Of a stretch of 64,000 bases of DNA, positions 1-10,100 are shown piece by piece. This DNA is from Bugulina stolonifera (Eukaryota; Bryozoa; Gymnolaemata; Cheilostomatida; Bugulidae), in NCBI GenBank assembly GCA_935421135.1, contig OW285196.1:10303501-10367500 (forward strand). The letters are read 5' to 3'. Made by a program: the position numbers and the translations under genes. The notes under the pieces are model-generated. The model was not told where the DNA came from. It searched no databases and saw nothing but the letters and a program-made list of their open reading frames with translations. Within the stretch, counting starts at the first letter, position 1, and each line of letters starts with the position of its first letter.

Positions 1-64
1 AGGAGAGACAGGATTGGTGCTACATTAGTGTACATGTATAATGACCAAATGCGTATACAATAAT

Positions 65-723
65 TGTGGTAGTGGCCGATAGTTATTAATATAAGATATA
101 GGAAGCGCGTGTGCTCACCTCAGGGCTCTCAAGTTCTCGGATTTTCCCCGAGCAGTTCGGATTTTGAGTGCTTGCTCGGAGTGCTCGGGAGGTTTTTCAT
201 TATTGATGATCTGCTCGGATTTTGGGAGATTTTCTCACATTAGCTATATTTTGTATTGAAATGCTTTTAAATCTCCAAATTAATCTTCAGTTTATCTCAT
301 AGCTTGTGAGTTGCTTAGAAAAAAGCTACTAATTCTATTACTTTTCAAGGGCAAAGACTGAATTACATGTATGTACTGGGATTATTAGGCTGTAAGAGAT
401 TACTTAGGCTAACTCTGCAGAGCAATAGTATGTGCATGTAAGTGACCAACAGCTTTATTTATATATCTGACCAACTGTTGGTAGAGTAATACTGCTACAC
501 TGCTTACACTGCAGTACATTGTACACTTGCTCGGATTTTTTGACTGAGCAACTTGAGAGCCCTGGCTCACCTAGAGTTCAGTCATAAAAGTGCCAGAGCA
601 TCAAAGCCGCCGTCCAATCCCCTAGTCTGCTCCCTAGTCACTAGCAGCGTTCGGTAGAGTTGCTTTCCGTTCCGATGCTCCAGATGCCAACACAGACGAC
701 TGTCATAGACGTATAGTCTTACA
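65..723 (-). repeat. 3' LTR, interrupted by a MITE
   Basis: Bases 65-120 and 573-723 together match the LTR at 3613-3819 almost base for base. The 444-bp insert at 121-564 and its duplicated target GCTCACCT account for the extra length. On the element's own strand the LTR starts with TGTAAGACTATACG and ends with CTACCACA. Confidence 0.9.
121..564. mobile_element. hAT-type MITE inserted in the LTR
   Basis: The insert begins CAGGGCTCTCAAGTT and ends with its exact reverse complement, giving 15-bp perfect terminal inverted repeats. It is flanked by the 8-bp target duplication GCTCACCT (113-120 and 565-572). CAGGG ends and 8-bp duplications are typical of hAT transposons. It has no ORF of note, so it is non-autonomous. 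It is absent from the partner LTR, so it landed after the retrotransposon did. Confidence 0.9.
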
Positions 724-725
724 CG

Positions 726-738
726 CTCTCCCTTTTTC
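726..738 (-). other. Polypurine tract of the LTR element
   Basis: The minus strand reads GAAAAAGGGAGAG here, two bases before the 3' LTR. This is where plus-strand priming is expected in an LTR element. It is called from position and composition. Confidence 0.7.
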
Positions 739-1245
739 ACTTCGGGGATGAAGTGTCTTCTACAAATACGCAACTTCTCAAATTCATGAATTCTTGCAAC
801 TGCTCAACTGCAATTCAATTCTTGCAACTACTCAACTGCAATTCAATTCATGCAGTGTGACGTACCAAAGCCTAACTCAATTCATTTGGCGTCAAAACAC
901 AATTCACTTCCAAATACGAATTCGATGCAACACCTAACACAATTCAATACCGGCAGGCCATAATTCCCTTCAATTCGACCTTCTACTTCAGCTAAATTCA
1001 ATTAGTAAACAATGGAAGCCTCTGTTTCATGCTTATTAAAGTATGTTAAATTCAGGGGTCAGATATTCAGGAGAATTCAATTTGGAAAGGGGTCAGATGT
1101 CAGATATCTCTCCCTCTTTTTCAGTGTGTTAACGAAAAGCATACTTACGTATCAATGCAGTGCGGTACTGGCAAAGAAGGAAATCACAAATACAAAATTC
1201 TAAAAAGTGAATTCAATACCTTACGGAAATGCGAAATTCAATGCA

Positions 1246-3165
1246 CTATTTCCTGTCAAAATAAACACAATCTTTTCTCCGATTAGGTTTGGATTGACGG
1301 CCTGATTTTGTGATTACAGGCTTGGGCATTGCATTAACCCAGGGTTGTATGGGGTTTACAATGGCTAACAAATGCAATCTTCTAATTTCGGCAATTCCCA
1401 ATAGATTCCTAGAAGCATTATCCAAAACCGAAGCAAGAGCAGGTAATTCAAGACCCTTATAGTTTAATACGACTTCGCTCTCGCCCACAACATTCAAAGG
1501 AGTAGAATCAGCCCCACGCAAATAGCGGCTTGGTTGTTTTAATTCCAAATTCAATTCACAAGAGGTTTGGTCCGTAATAATGGTAGCATCAGAACCAGTA
1601 TCTAATGTAAAATCCACTCCTTTACCATTGACATCAATGCAAACTTTAAATTCTAATTCTGTTCCACCCACTGATAGTGAACTGTGGCCGAAATTCTTGT
1701 CAGGATCAATATTAAGTCTCCTAATATCCATATAATGATTAGGGTTAGACTTACGGCCTCTATTAAGATATGGGCTAGGTTCATGACAGCGGAAGGGCTT
1801 TGGAAAATCTCTCTTTTTCACATACCTAGTGCTGTCATGATCTTTTGACTCAGTTTGACAGTCAGCGGTCATATGGCCTTTCTTGTTACATTTGTAACAT
1901 ACTACATGAGGACAAAATCTAACTCTGTGGTTGGGGTCACCACAACGATAACAACTACCAGTAATGCCTTTACCCCTATTTGAGTCATGACTAATACGAT
2001 GGCAATAGCAAAATCTAACTCTGTGGTTGGGGTCGCCACCACGATAACAATTACCAGTAATGCCTTTACCCCTATCTGAGTCGTGACTAATACGATGGCA
2101 ATAGCCATCTCGGCCTTTACCCCTATCTGAGTCTCTACTACCGTAACGGTGATAGCCATCTCGACTACCACTTCTGGGTCTGCTGTAATAGTTGCCACTA
2201 TTGGAACCAAGTCCCTGATGTTGGTCACGACTGTTCCAACGATCGCTACTGTCACGGCGGTAATTCCGGTCAAAACTAGTCCTACCACCACTACCAAATC
2301 CTCGCCTGCTGCCATATTTATCAGGACTTGGGCTTCTATAACCTCTGGGCCTACTACTACTTCTATTGTAACGGTTATCATAACCTCGGGACTGGCTGGA
2401 GTCCCTGTAAAATCTGTCCTGACGACTACGACTATCGTCACGACGGGAATCCTCAAATCTGGCCTCTGCAACCTCTTGTTTGATAGGAATATTGGGTACT
2501 TGTGGGGCAGGACGTTCGAGCTTTTGCTCGGATTCAGTAGCTGTGCCGCGACAAGACAAAACAGTTGTCAAAGTTTCCCATGTAAGATCATGTTTGGCCA
2601 TCAATTCTCTTCTCAACATCAAATCTTGTAGGCCATTAACAACAATCACTTGCGCCATGGTCTTCCTAATTCGTTCGCATTCAGCATTGGCAGCAGCAGT
2701 ATGAGTGGCGTCTAAATTAACTGCGGCAGTCTTAAAAATTCCGGCCGTGCGTGATAAATGCTCGACCCTCCTAAGGTAATCCCTGGAATCCTCCCCAGTT
2801 TGCTGGCGCGCGCTACAAAGGTTTGACAATCTCACATTCAGAGACTCTTCGCGCTCATATGTGTTTTTCAATGCTTGTAATGCTTGGTCGTATGTTAATT
2901 CGGTACTATTGATGTCAATTCCTTGGGCCTGTAATACTTGAAAACCTTCACTACTAATACTATTCAATAATGCACATAATTTCATTTCATCGTCAAAAAT
3001 CGGGACTTGACGTTCTTGAGCGCCCTCCCCTTCCTTTCTGGTTCCCTTGTCTTTTACAGAAAAGCGCACTGCAACAGTAAACCTGTCTAAAAAAATCTTC
3101 CAAGAACCACTAACATCCTTGGGGTCAATCCTGAGGGTTGGGAAATTCACTCCATTGTCAGGCAT
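1246..3165 (-). CDS. Gag-aspartic protease polyprotein of the LTR element
   Basis: This 639-residue ORF is the only long ORF of the element. The first 220 residues are gag capsid-like. A long Arg/Ser/Tyr/Gly-rich stretch follows (about 225-395). Next are CCHC zinc knuckles, of which CYRCGDPNHRVRFC and CYKCNKKGHMTADC fit CX2CX4HX4C. A retropepsin domain follows with the catalytic motif LDTGSDATI and a downstream LLG. The knuckle block is tandemly duplicated: an earlier copy reads CYRGGDPNHRVRFC, where the second Cys is Gly, so it should not bind zinc normally. No polymerase or integrase follows the stop; only about 520 bp of noncoding sequence separates it from the LTR. Gag should assemble the particle and the protease should mature it. 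Confidence 0.85.
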   Translation of the reverse strand: MPDNGVNFPTLRIDPKDVSGSWKIFLDRFTVAVRFSVKDKGTRKEGEGAQERQVPIFDDEMKLCALLNSISSEGFQVLQAQGIDINSTELTYDQALQALKNTYEREESLNVRLSNLCSARQQTGEDSRDYLRRVEHLSRTAGIFKTAAVNLDATHTAAANAECERIRKTMAQVIVVNGLQDLMLRRELMAKHDLTWETLTTVLSCRGTATESEQKLERPAPQVPNIPIKQEVAEARFEDSRRDDSRSRQDRFYRDSSQSRGYDNRYNRSSSRPRGYRSPSPDKYGSRRGFGSGGRTSFDRNYRRDSSDRWNSRDQHQGLGSNSGNYYSRPRSGSRDGYHRYGSRDSDRGKGRDGYCHRISHDSDRGKGITGNCYRGGDPNHRVRFCYCHRISHDSNRGKGITGSCYRCGDPNHRVRFCPHVVCYKCNKKGHMTADCQTESKDHDSTRYVKKRDFPKPFRCHEPSPYLNRGRKSNPNHYMDIRRLNIDPDKNFGHSSLSVGGTELEFKVCIDVNGKGVDFTLDTGSDATIITDQTSCELNLELKQPSRYLRGADSTPLNVVGESEVVLNYKGLELPALASVLDNASRNLLGIAEIRRLHLLAIVNPIQPWVNAMPKPVITKSGRQSKPNRRKDCVYFDRK

Positions 3166-3339
3166 CTTGACAACCTGGCTATGGTAATCCGGAAAAAATA
3201 TGAAAAAAAATTTCTTAATTTAGTAAATTTCTTAGATAGGTAATTCAGATAAGTTATTTCATAGAAATTTTCTCAATACAGAAAAGAATAGATGTATTTT
3301 CTTTTCACTTACTACCACCACCTATACTTACTCAACTAT

Positions 3340-3521
3340 TCAACTCCCCTCAACTCGCACCTACTACTCTTACTCTACTCTACTCTTCTCCTGCTCAACT
3401 CGCACCTACTACTCTACTCTACTCTTCTCCTCCTACTCTACTACTCCTACTCTTCTCTACTACTCCTACTCTACTACTCCTACTCTTACTCTACTACTCC
3501 TACTCTACTACTCTTACGTAA
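3340..3521. repeat. Pyrimidine-rich CTACT/CTCCTACT microsatellite
   Basis: Irregular tandem CTACTACTCCTACTCT-like units lie in the 5' leader of the LTR element, between primer site and gag start. On the transcript this would be a purine-rich AGTAG leader. The ORF across it is a repeat artefact. Confidence 0.7.
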
Positions 3522-3595
3522 TAAATCAAATTTTATTGATTTGCTAATAATTATAATGTAATTATTTGCTGTTTAGTTTTCACTTCTCGTAGGTT

Positions 3596-3612
3596 CTAAG
3601 TCAACTGCGCCA
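3596..3612 (-). other. tRNA primer-binding site
   Basis: The 17 bases directly next to the 5' LTR read TGGCGCAGTTGACTTAG on the minus strand. That is complementary to a tRNA 3' end finishing in CCA. Position and the TGG start fit a primer-binding site. I could not identify which tRNA it matches. Confidence 0.7.
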
Positions 3613-3819
3613 TGTGGTAGTGGCCGATAGTTATTAATATAAGATATAGGAAGCGCGTGTGCTCACCTAGAGTTCAGTCATAAAAGTGCCAGAGCATCAA
3701 AGCCGCCGTCCAATCCCCTAGTCTGCTCCCTAGTCACTAGCAGCATTCGGTAGAGTTGCTTTCCGTTCCGATGCTCCAGATGCCAACGCAGACGACTGTC
3801 ATAGACGTATAGTCTTACA
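3613..3819 (-). repeat. 5' LTR
   Basis: Intact 207-bp LTR with TG and CA ends. It differs from the MITE-free parts of the other LTR at two positions (G/A changes near 3746 and 3788). It contains an AT-rich TATATCTTATATTAATAA stretch but no clear promoter or poly(A) assignment. Confidence 0.9.
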
Positions 3820-4208
3820 ATAATAGGAGAAAGAAAAGGGCAGAATAGCGAGATGGGTGCTATATTAATGCAAAAAGGTAATATATACACATACATATAT
3901 AGTGATACAAAAAAAAAAAAAAAATCAGGGATCAGCATATTTGTTACTGATCAGAGCCAATATTATAATAAGCATATAGTAATTATCAACAATATGTACA
4001 TAGTGGCAGTAGATTAGAGAGATGTGTCAGCGTAGAAAGATTGAGAGCTGAAAGGGTGACCGGAAAGAAAGAATAAAGAGATTGCACACTACGTCAATGA
4101 GAAAGATAGGAAAAGACTTCAGCATAAGATCCAGAAAGATATTTATTAAATAGGGTCTAGGGGACATAATGCCCAAAACTGGATTTAAGTGATTGTATAT
4201 TTATTAAT

Positions 4209-5778
4209 TCATGTAAAGGATAAAAGACTTTTAGAAGGAAGATTATTTAATGTAAATTTATGTAGAAGGTTTAATAGGGTTGATTTGCCATAATTGGTTC
4301 TGTATGAAGGTTTAATTATGAGGCAGTTGCTACGTAAAGAGCGCTGATGTCTGTTAGATTTTTGTACAATATGCAAGATGTGCTTTGAGGCTTTGTTTTT
4401 TGATAATTTTTTATGTGTGAATTTGTGAAAAAGAAAAAGTCTTCGACTATAGAGTGTTGGTAGGTTTAAAAGTGACCGGCCATTTGTTATAGAAAATTTT
4501 TTGGGTGCAGATATTATTATTCTAATGGCTTTATTTTGTACTCTCTCTATTAAATCTGTTGTTTTTTGAGTAGTTTCTAAATAAATTGCTGAGCAATATT
4601 CCAATATGGGGCGGACTAATGTTTTATAGGTCTTTAGTGACTCTTCAACGTTCATATATTTTTTAAGTTTTGATATTAGATAAATGATCTTATTGGCTTT
4701 AGTTGATATTTCAGTAGCGTGAGTGTGGAAATTGAGGTCTGTGTCAAGGGTGGCACCTAGTACATTTATAGAGTGCCGGGACTCGATGTTGATGTCTTGA
4801 TAGCGTATGTGGTAAAATTCTTTAACATTTCTATTGGAGAAAATGCAGAACTGTGTTTTAGTGATGTTGAGCTGTAGTAGATGGTTTTTATACCAGTTTG
4901 ATGCCTCTTTTAGTAAGAGTTCAGAGTTGGCTAGGATTTGAGGAATATTATGTCCTTTGCAGAATAATGTGTCGTCTGCATATGCGTAAGAATTTTTTAA
5001 TGTTAGCAGTATATCATTAATTACTAGATTGAACAGAATAGGCCCTAAAATGGAGCCCTGTGGTACTCCACATGTTATAGGTAAGGACGTTGATCGGGAT
5101 TCTCCTACTTTCATTATTTGGTGTCGATTTTTAAGATATGACCTAAGTAGAGCTATGGTTGTGCGAGAGAATTGGTTGTTGTTTAGGATGTGTAGTAATA
5201 AATCATGATTAACTGTATCAAATGCTTTACAAATGTCAAGAGATAGCGCACCAATATAACAGGGGTCTGGTTTGTCAAGTTCTACTTTCCAGTTTTGAAG
5301 TACAGATAGGAGTAATTGTTCAGTTGAGTGATTTTTTCTAAAGCCAAACTGCCGCTCAGAGAGTATATTGTGTTTTTCTATAAATGTCATCATTTGGTTT
5401 TTCATGTCTAATTCAAATACTTTTGATAATATGGGTAACGAAGAGAGGGGTCTATAGTTTGATGGGTCAGATTTATTGCCCTTTTTATGAATTGGTGTCA
5501 CAAGAGCTGCTTTAAGACAATCTGGGAATATTGATTTTAAATAGCATTCATTAATGATAATAGTCAGAGGGAGTGCTATAAGGTCTACAATTATTTTGTA
5601 AATCATGGCTGGCATTCTACTTAGTCCACCTCGTTTATCTGAGTTGAGTGTCTTGATTAGGCTGGTAACTGACTCACATGTGGTCTGATTAAAAGAAAAC
5701 CAACTACTAGCACAACTAAGTCTACTAGTACTAGCACTGCTACTACTATCAAGTGTATCAAAGATTATTTAATGTTGA
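4209..5778 (-). pseudogene. 5'-truncated LINE reverse transcriptase
   Basis: The open frame runs from about 5778, upstream of the first Met at 5615, to a stop at 4209. It carries a non-LTR RT domain with TPIHKKG, NYRPLSSLPILSKVFE, FGFRKNHSTEQ, DICKAFDTVNHD, GVPQGSILGP and the catalytic YADD. The endonuclease and ORF1 are missing, and the sequence upstream of 5778 is AT-rich with stops. This is what incomplete target-primed reverse transcription leaves. The RT frame itself is intact, so the truncation is probably not ancient. The motifs fit the CR1/L2/Jockey group; the exact clade is not resolved. No clear 3' tail or target duplication was found. Confidence 0.85.
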
Positions 5779-5846
5779 TTTTAATTTACCATATTATGAT
5801 TATTAATTATTTTAAATAAAAAATAGCCCATTTGTCTTTCCCTTTG

Positions 5847-5891
5847 CGGCAAAGGCAAATGGAAATCACTGATTTCCATTTGCCTTTGCCG
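5847..5891. repeat. Perfect 45-bp palindrome
   Basis: Two perfectly complementary 22-bp arms (starting CGGCAAAGGC) surround a single central C at 5869. No gene is attached. The flanking 5780-6459 holds no supported coding sequence. Confidence 0.85.
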
Positions 5892-6459
5892 GGATCGCTT
5901 TGGCATTTCAATGATTTCTTCAATTTTACTAACGAAACGTTGATGCAGCAGTCCATCTTCTGAGATCTTTCTTTCTTATCTAAATAACTACAGTCATGTG
6001 GAAAAGTATGGAGCCGCCTCCAGAAAATTAGTACTTCTGAGATATAACCATCTGTGACTCTTGCTAAAAAAGGACAAACAATAAACAAAGCTATCACTTT
6101 GAACCTCTGAATGTCCTCTAGTCTATGCATTTTTGTAGCAATCAACAACCCTAAACTTAATAATTGACACCATTGACTGCTTATTACAGCTGAATGTAAA
6201 AAAGATATTCTTTCTTTAGAGCAAACTCTGAACTTAGCATTTATATACAAAGAAGTGGTAGAGTTGGCTTTACTGTGTACTTAAGGATTTAACTATTTGA
6301 GCCGTTAGAGGAGAGTTAAGCTCGTTTAAGATCAGTTAATAGGATTGTGGGTGGAGAGATAAGTATTAAAGTAGGGGTCCAGATCAGGGATAATAATTGA
6401 GCAAAGGAGGATGGGCCTCCTGCCCTCTCTACCCATTTCGAGAATATGGTAGGTGGGTG

Positions 6460-6585
6460 CACAGATTGAGTCTTGCAGGGCAAAACTATTAGGAAGCCAT
6501 GATATCTATTATGAAGAAAACTGTCTAGCTTAACATTTAGATGGTGAACGACAATATGGTCTAGTAGCTTACGCGGTATAGAGCG
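6460..6585 (-). pseudogene. Short decayed RT fragment
   Basis: About 41 codons in one minus-strand frame read like part of a LINE reverse transcriptase, including LLDHIVVHHLNVKLDSFLHN. They align to MMEHIVLHCLNATLDTVLHN in the decayed LINE at 50863-51921. The homology ends on both sides in unrelated sequence, so only a relic remains. Confidence 0.6.
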
Positions 6586-7196
6586 TTCGGTACATAATTG
6601 GTCACTCAAATGAAAATACATATAAGTACCTGTTACTTGTTCTTGTGAGTAGGCTCTGTGACAGTCCAGTGATTGGTGTACTTCTATGTAGGTAGACCTA
6701 AATAGTAACACTATGACACTCAAAACTTAGATCGCTTTTTGATGCAAATGGGGTTGCCCTGTATTGTTCCGTGGTTTTCCAGCTTGTCAGTGCAGAGCTA
6801 CAGCGTGTAATGTCGCTGTCTAGTTATTGGTGGCTTGTCTCTTCCCTTAAGTCACACAGCAACTGGTGAACAAGACAGCATGGTGGGGATAATTTGTGTA
6901 AGAAACAGACATATAATAGACTTATAGGCTTACAGGCATATAATAGGCTTATACATAATGTCAGAAGGTCTGCTTACACAAGACTGCAAGTCCCAACTAA
7001 CACCCAAACAAGACTGCTGCTTCATATGAACATATAACATGCAGCAAGCTTTTATTATTTTAGTTGAAATTTTGGGTCACAGGTAGATATCTCTACTTCA
7101 AGTTTCCATGTCTTAATTTTCGTAATATCAAGTTTATGTGACTTTTGAGATAGCATCTCCACTTTTGTTCTTTAGTCATACGACGGGCTGGAGTAA
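6586..7196. other. Intergenic, upstream of gene A
   Basis: No coding sequence is supported here. It contains the presumed 5' flank of the NB-ARC gene starting at 7197, but no TATA box or initiator could be assigned with confidence. Confidence 0.4.
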
Positions 7197-10100
7197 ATGG
7201 CTGAGTCAAGTGTATCCCCACCTGTACTATCTCCACAAAGAACTCTTACATTTGCTAACTTACCTGTCAGAACAATTACACATGATAATATGACTCGTCC
7301 TATGCATAACCATGACTTTGTCAACACCTACGCATCTAAGAAAGTTGATGAGATTCTGGAAACAGATGCATATGCTATAATCCTCACGGGCAAGTTTCTT
7401 ACATTCTTGTTTTATAACACCTTGTTTGTTAAGTTTGTTAAATGTAAGAATCTATGTTTTAGCGCTTTCAAATATATAACTATCTCTTACAACTCACTCG
7501 GGCTCTTTTAGGTGTCCCAGGTACGGGGAAAACATTTCTTGCTGAGGAAAAATCTGCTGAGATCTGGCATGATAGATTACCTGCAGATATGCCAAAGTTT
7601 TACAAAAAGTTCCATTGCGACACATTGGAAAGTTTTTTCAGCGATCTAAATGTGTTTTATCGGGACCTCAATATGGTTGTTGAAGCTATTGCTGATAACA
7701 AGCCACGGACCTGGGAGATTGTTCAGACTCTCTTTGAAACAATGAATGACAACTTCCCGAGTCATCAGAAGGTATTCATATTTGATGATGTTGAAGATTT
7801 AGAGGAACTATTAAAAGTGATGGATCACATTGGCAGAAAAGTCAGACCACGAAAAAGCAAAGACGATTTAAAAGATTCCAAACTACTCACGGGGTCTTGG
7901 AATATATTTGTTACATCTATGAAAACTGTCGCTATTCCAAGATCATATCAATATATTGGTGGGTCCAACTTTGTTTCTGTGGAAAAGTTTACATTGGAGG
8001 AAACCAAGCAGCTTTTTAAGTTCTGCGAGCTGAGTGACGATTCAATTAAAAAACTTCAAGAAATCCTTGGTGCTCTGCCACTTGCTCTTCGAATCTGCAT
8101 GAAAAGTTTAGCATCTGATGAGGTAGGGTTGTGCATTAAATATATAAAAGTTTATTTCAGTAAAGCCTACAAAAGTGACAAAAACATTATTATGTATTAT
8201 TATGTTGCTTATATTTTCTGAATTGTTCTTTTTGTGTAATATGAAACAGTAATGAATGGCCACAGTCGGTTATGTTACCGTTTCCGAATGATTTTGTCAA
8301 TGTCATCAGTAGTGTGAAACATTCTACGGTGACGATGAAAACTCTTCTGCCATCTGTTTGTAGACCGGGGACACTGGAAATTTTGTAGACAACTACTTAA
8401 CGCAGGTGCAGAATGAAACTAAGCAGCTTGAGAAGATAGGAAAGGCGACTAGAGAGAAAAGTCCTCTGATTGCAATTAAAATAGCTATAGAGCGCTTGGT
8501 TGGAGATTTACCATATGCCAACTTCGGCAAACAATTGCTGAAAATGCTTACATTTTTTAGTGAAAAGGAACTTTCTCGTGAGCTGTTGGTGTCTTGCGCT
8601 GAAACTATCACTACTGATGAATTGGTAAATCTCTACGACGTATTATATTACTAACAGACATGCTCTATTTCTACAATAGATATGATTTAGTGCTAGTACT
8701 ATTTACTAGTACTAGTACTGTGCATCTGATATTTTGCGTTTTTTTGTTTTAAGGCTAGTGAGATTGTCAGATTGGTGATGGCTCGACTGTGTGAACGACA
8801 TATCTGTACAAAAAAACTGGAAAGTCGAATGCCTCTGTACACTTTGCACAAGTTGGTAAAGCAATCACTAGAACTGTTTGTGGAAGATGAGAAAGAAAAA
8901 GTAGATCTTGCAGCGTAAGTATGTTGAGTGTTTTATACTTTGCATACCTTTAGTTTGAATGTTTTCTGTGCTTGAGAAGCATACTTTTCGTTACTGCTAA
9001 GTGTGTTTCCTTTTTGGAAATTAAAAACAACAGTGTAAGTATCTCTTTGCTGCGAGTAGATGGCGTGTTTCTTTTGTATCGCTGTTACAGCTAATTTGTA
9101 TATTGATAGGAAAGCGTTGATTGGGATAAATCGAGTTGTTCCAAAGGATGGTCGCAAGCATCAGGCACGTCTTGTTGGATTTTATGCGGAACATGGACGT
9201 ACTTTGGACTCTTTTCTCTCGGGACTGGGCCCAAATCAAACGACACCATTTATTAAGGTGAGTTTTTGCTTTACTATTAATCATGGTGCCGATAAATACA
9301 ATTCAACACAGTGAGCATACATGTACATGTATATCTCAGTTTTAGAATATCACATTATGCATTCTAGCAATCTTCCATATCTTTTGGGCCATTCCTTCAT
9401 GTCATATGCACACACATGCGTATGTTTTCTTTAATAGTTACTGTGTTGACTGGCAGTTAAGATATGCCATGTTAGTACTTGAGTCTTTTAAAGAAAAGTT
9501 GATTTTACTTTAGTTACTCCACTGTAACTTGTTGGTTGGGTTGGGCTACTGTTTACTCTCTCAAAGGAGCGGATTGGATGATGGGTTGAAAAAACTAACC
9601 GAGGCTCAAGACAAATACTGTGACCTTGTTATGGGAAACAATTATACCTACAAACAGCTGGTCGACGAAGAAACGTATGTAGCTCCTCTGTTTAGTAGTT
9701 TTACTATTTAATTTGGACTTGCATGTATAATTATTATTTAATTACAATGCCAAATTATATATAAATGCGTTCCTACTGACTAGATGCTATTGGTAAATTT
9801 TATTTCTTTTTCAAACTAGTGTGGAGGAGTCGGAAGTTCACAAGGCCATCGCTAAGAGGCTGTATGAGGAAAGCTTACAAATAGATCTCTTGGAGGATCC
9901 CACTTACAGGTCATATGTGGATGAGCTGCCTCAATATCACCGATTGACAGCCAAGGACTTGGACAACATGATGCACATTTGTAAATTTGAAGATTTAATT
10001 AACGGCCATCTTACTCGTCAGTAAGTTCTTCTCAACACGTTTGAACAATAATTTCTTGTATATAGTTACAAATCATGTCCTTTTTTGATCCCAAATGCAT

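Larger units (their letters stand above)
65..3819 (-). mobile_element. Non-autonomous LTR retrotransposon (gag-protease only)
   Basis: This is a complete element read on the minus strand. It has two 207-bp LTRs that begin TG and end CA (the left one is interrupted by a MITE), flanked by the 5-bp target duplication ATAAT at 60-64 and 3820-3824. The primer-binding site directly abuts the 5' LTR and a polypurine tract directly abuts the 3' LTR. The 2.9-kb interior encodes one gag-protease ORF and no reverse transcriptase, RNase H or integrase, so it must depend on enzymes from another element. The LTRs differ at only about 2 of 207 positions, which indicates a recent insertion. The class (gag-only element with Ty3/Gypsy-like gag) is inferred. 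Confidence 0.9.

Noticed and set aside
1902..2631. ORFs overlapping gag (second minus frame and plus-strand frames)
   Set aside because: They are shadows of the Arg/Ser-rich gag coding region and contain no domain.
8406..8654. Stand-alone small proteins from ORFs within 7197-14150, 16031-23968 and 31162-39529
   Set aside because: Most are exons of the three STAND genes read into introns, or their antisense shadows.
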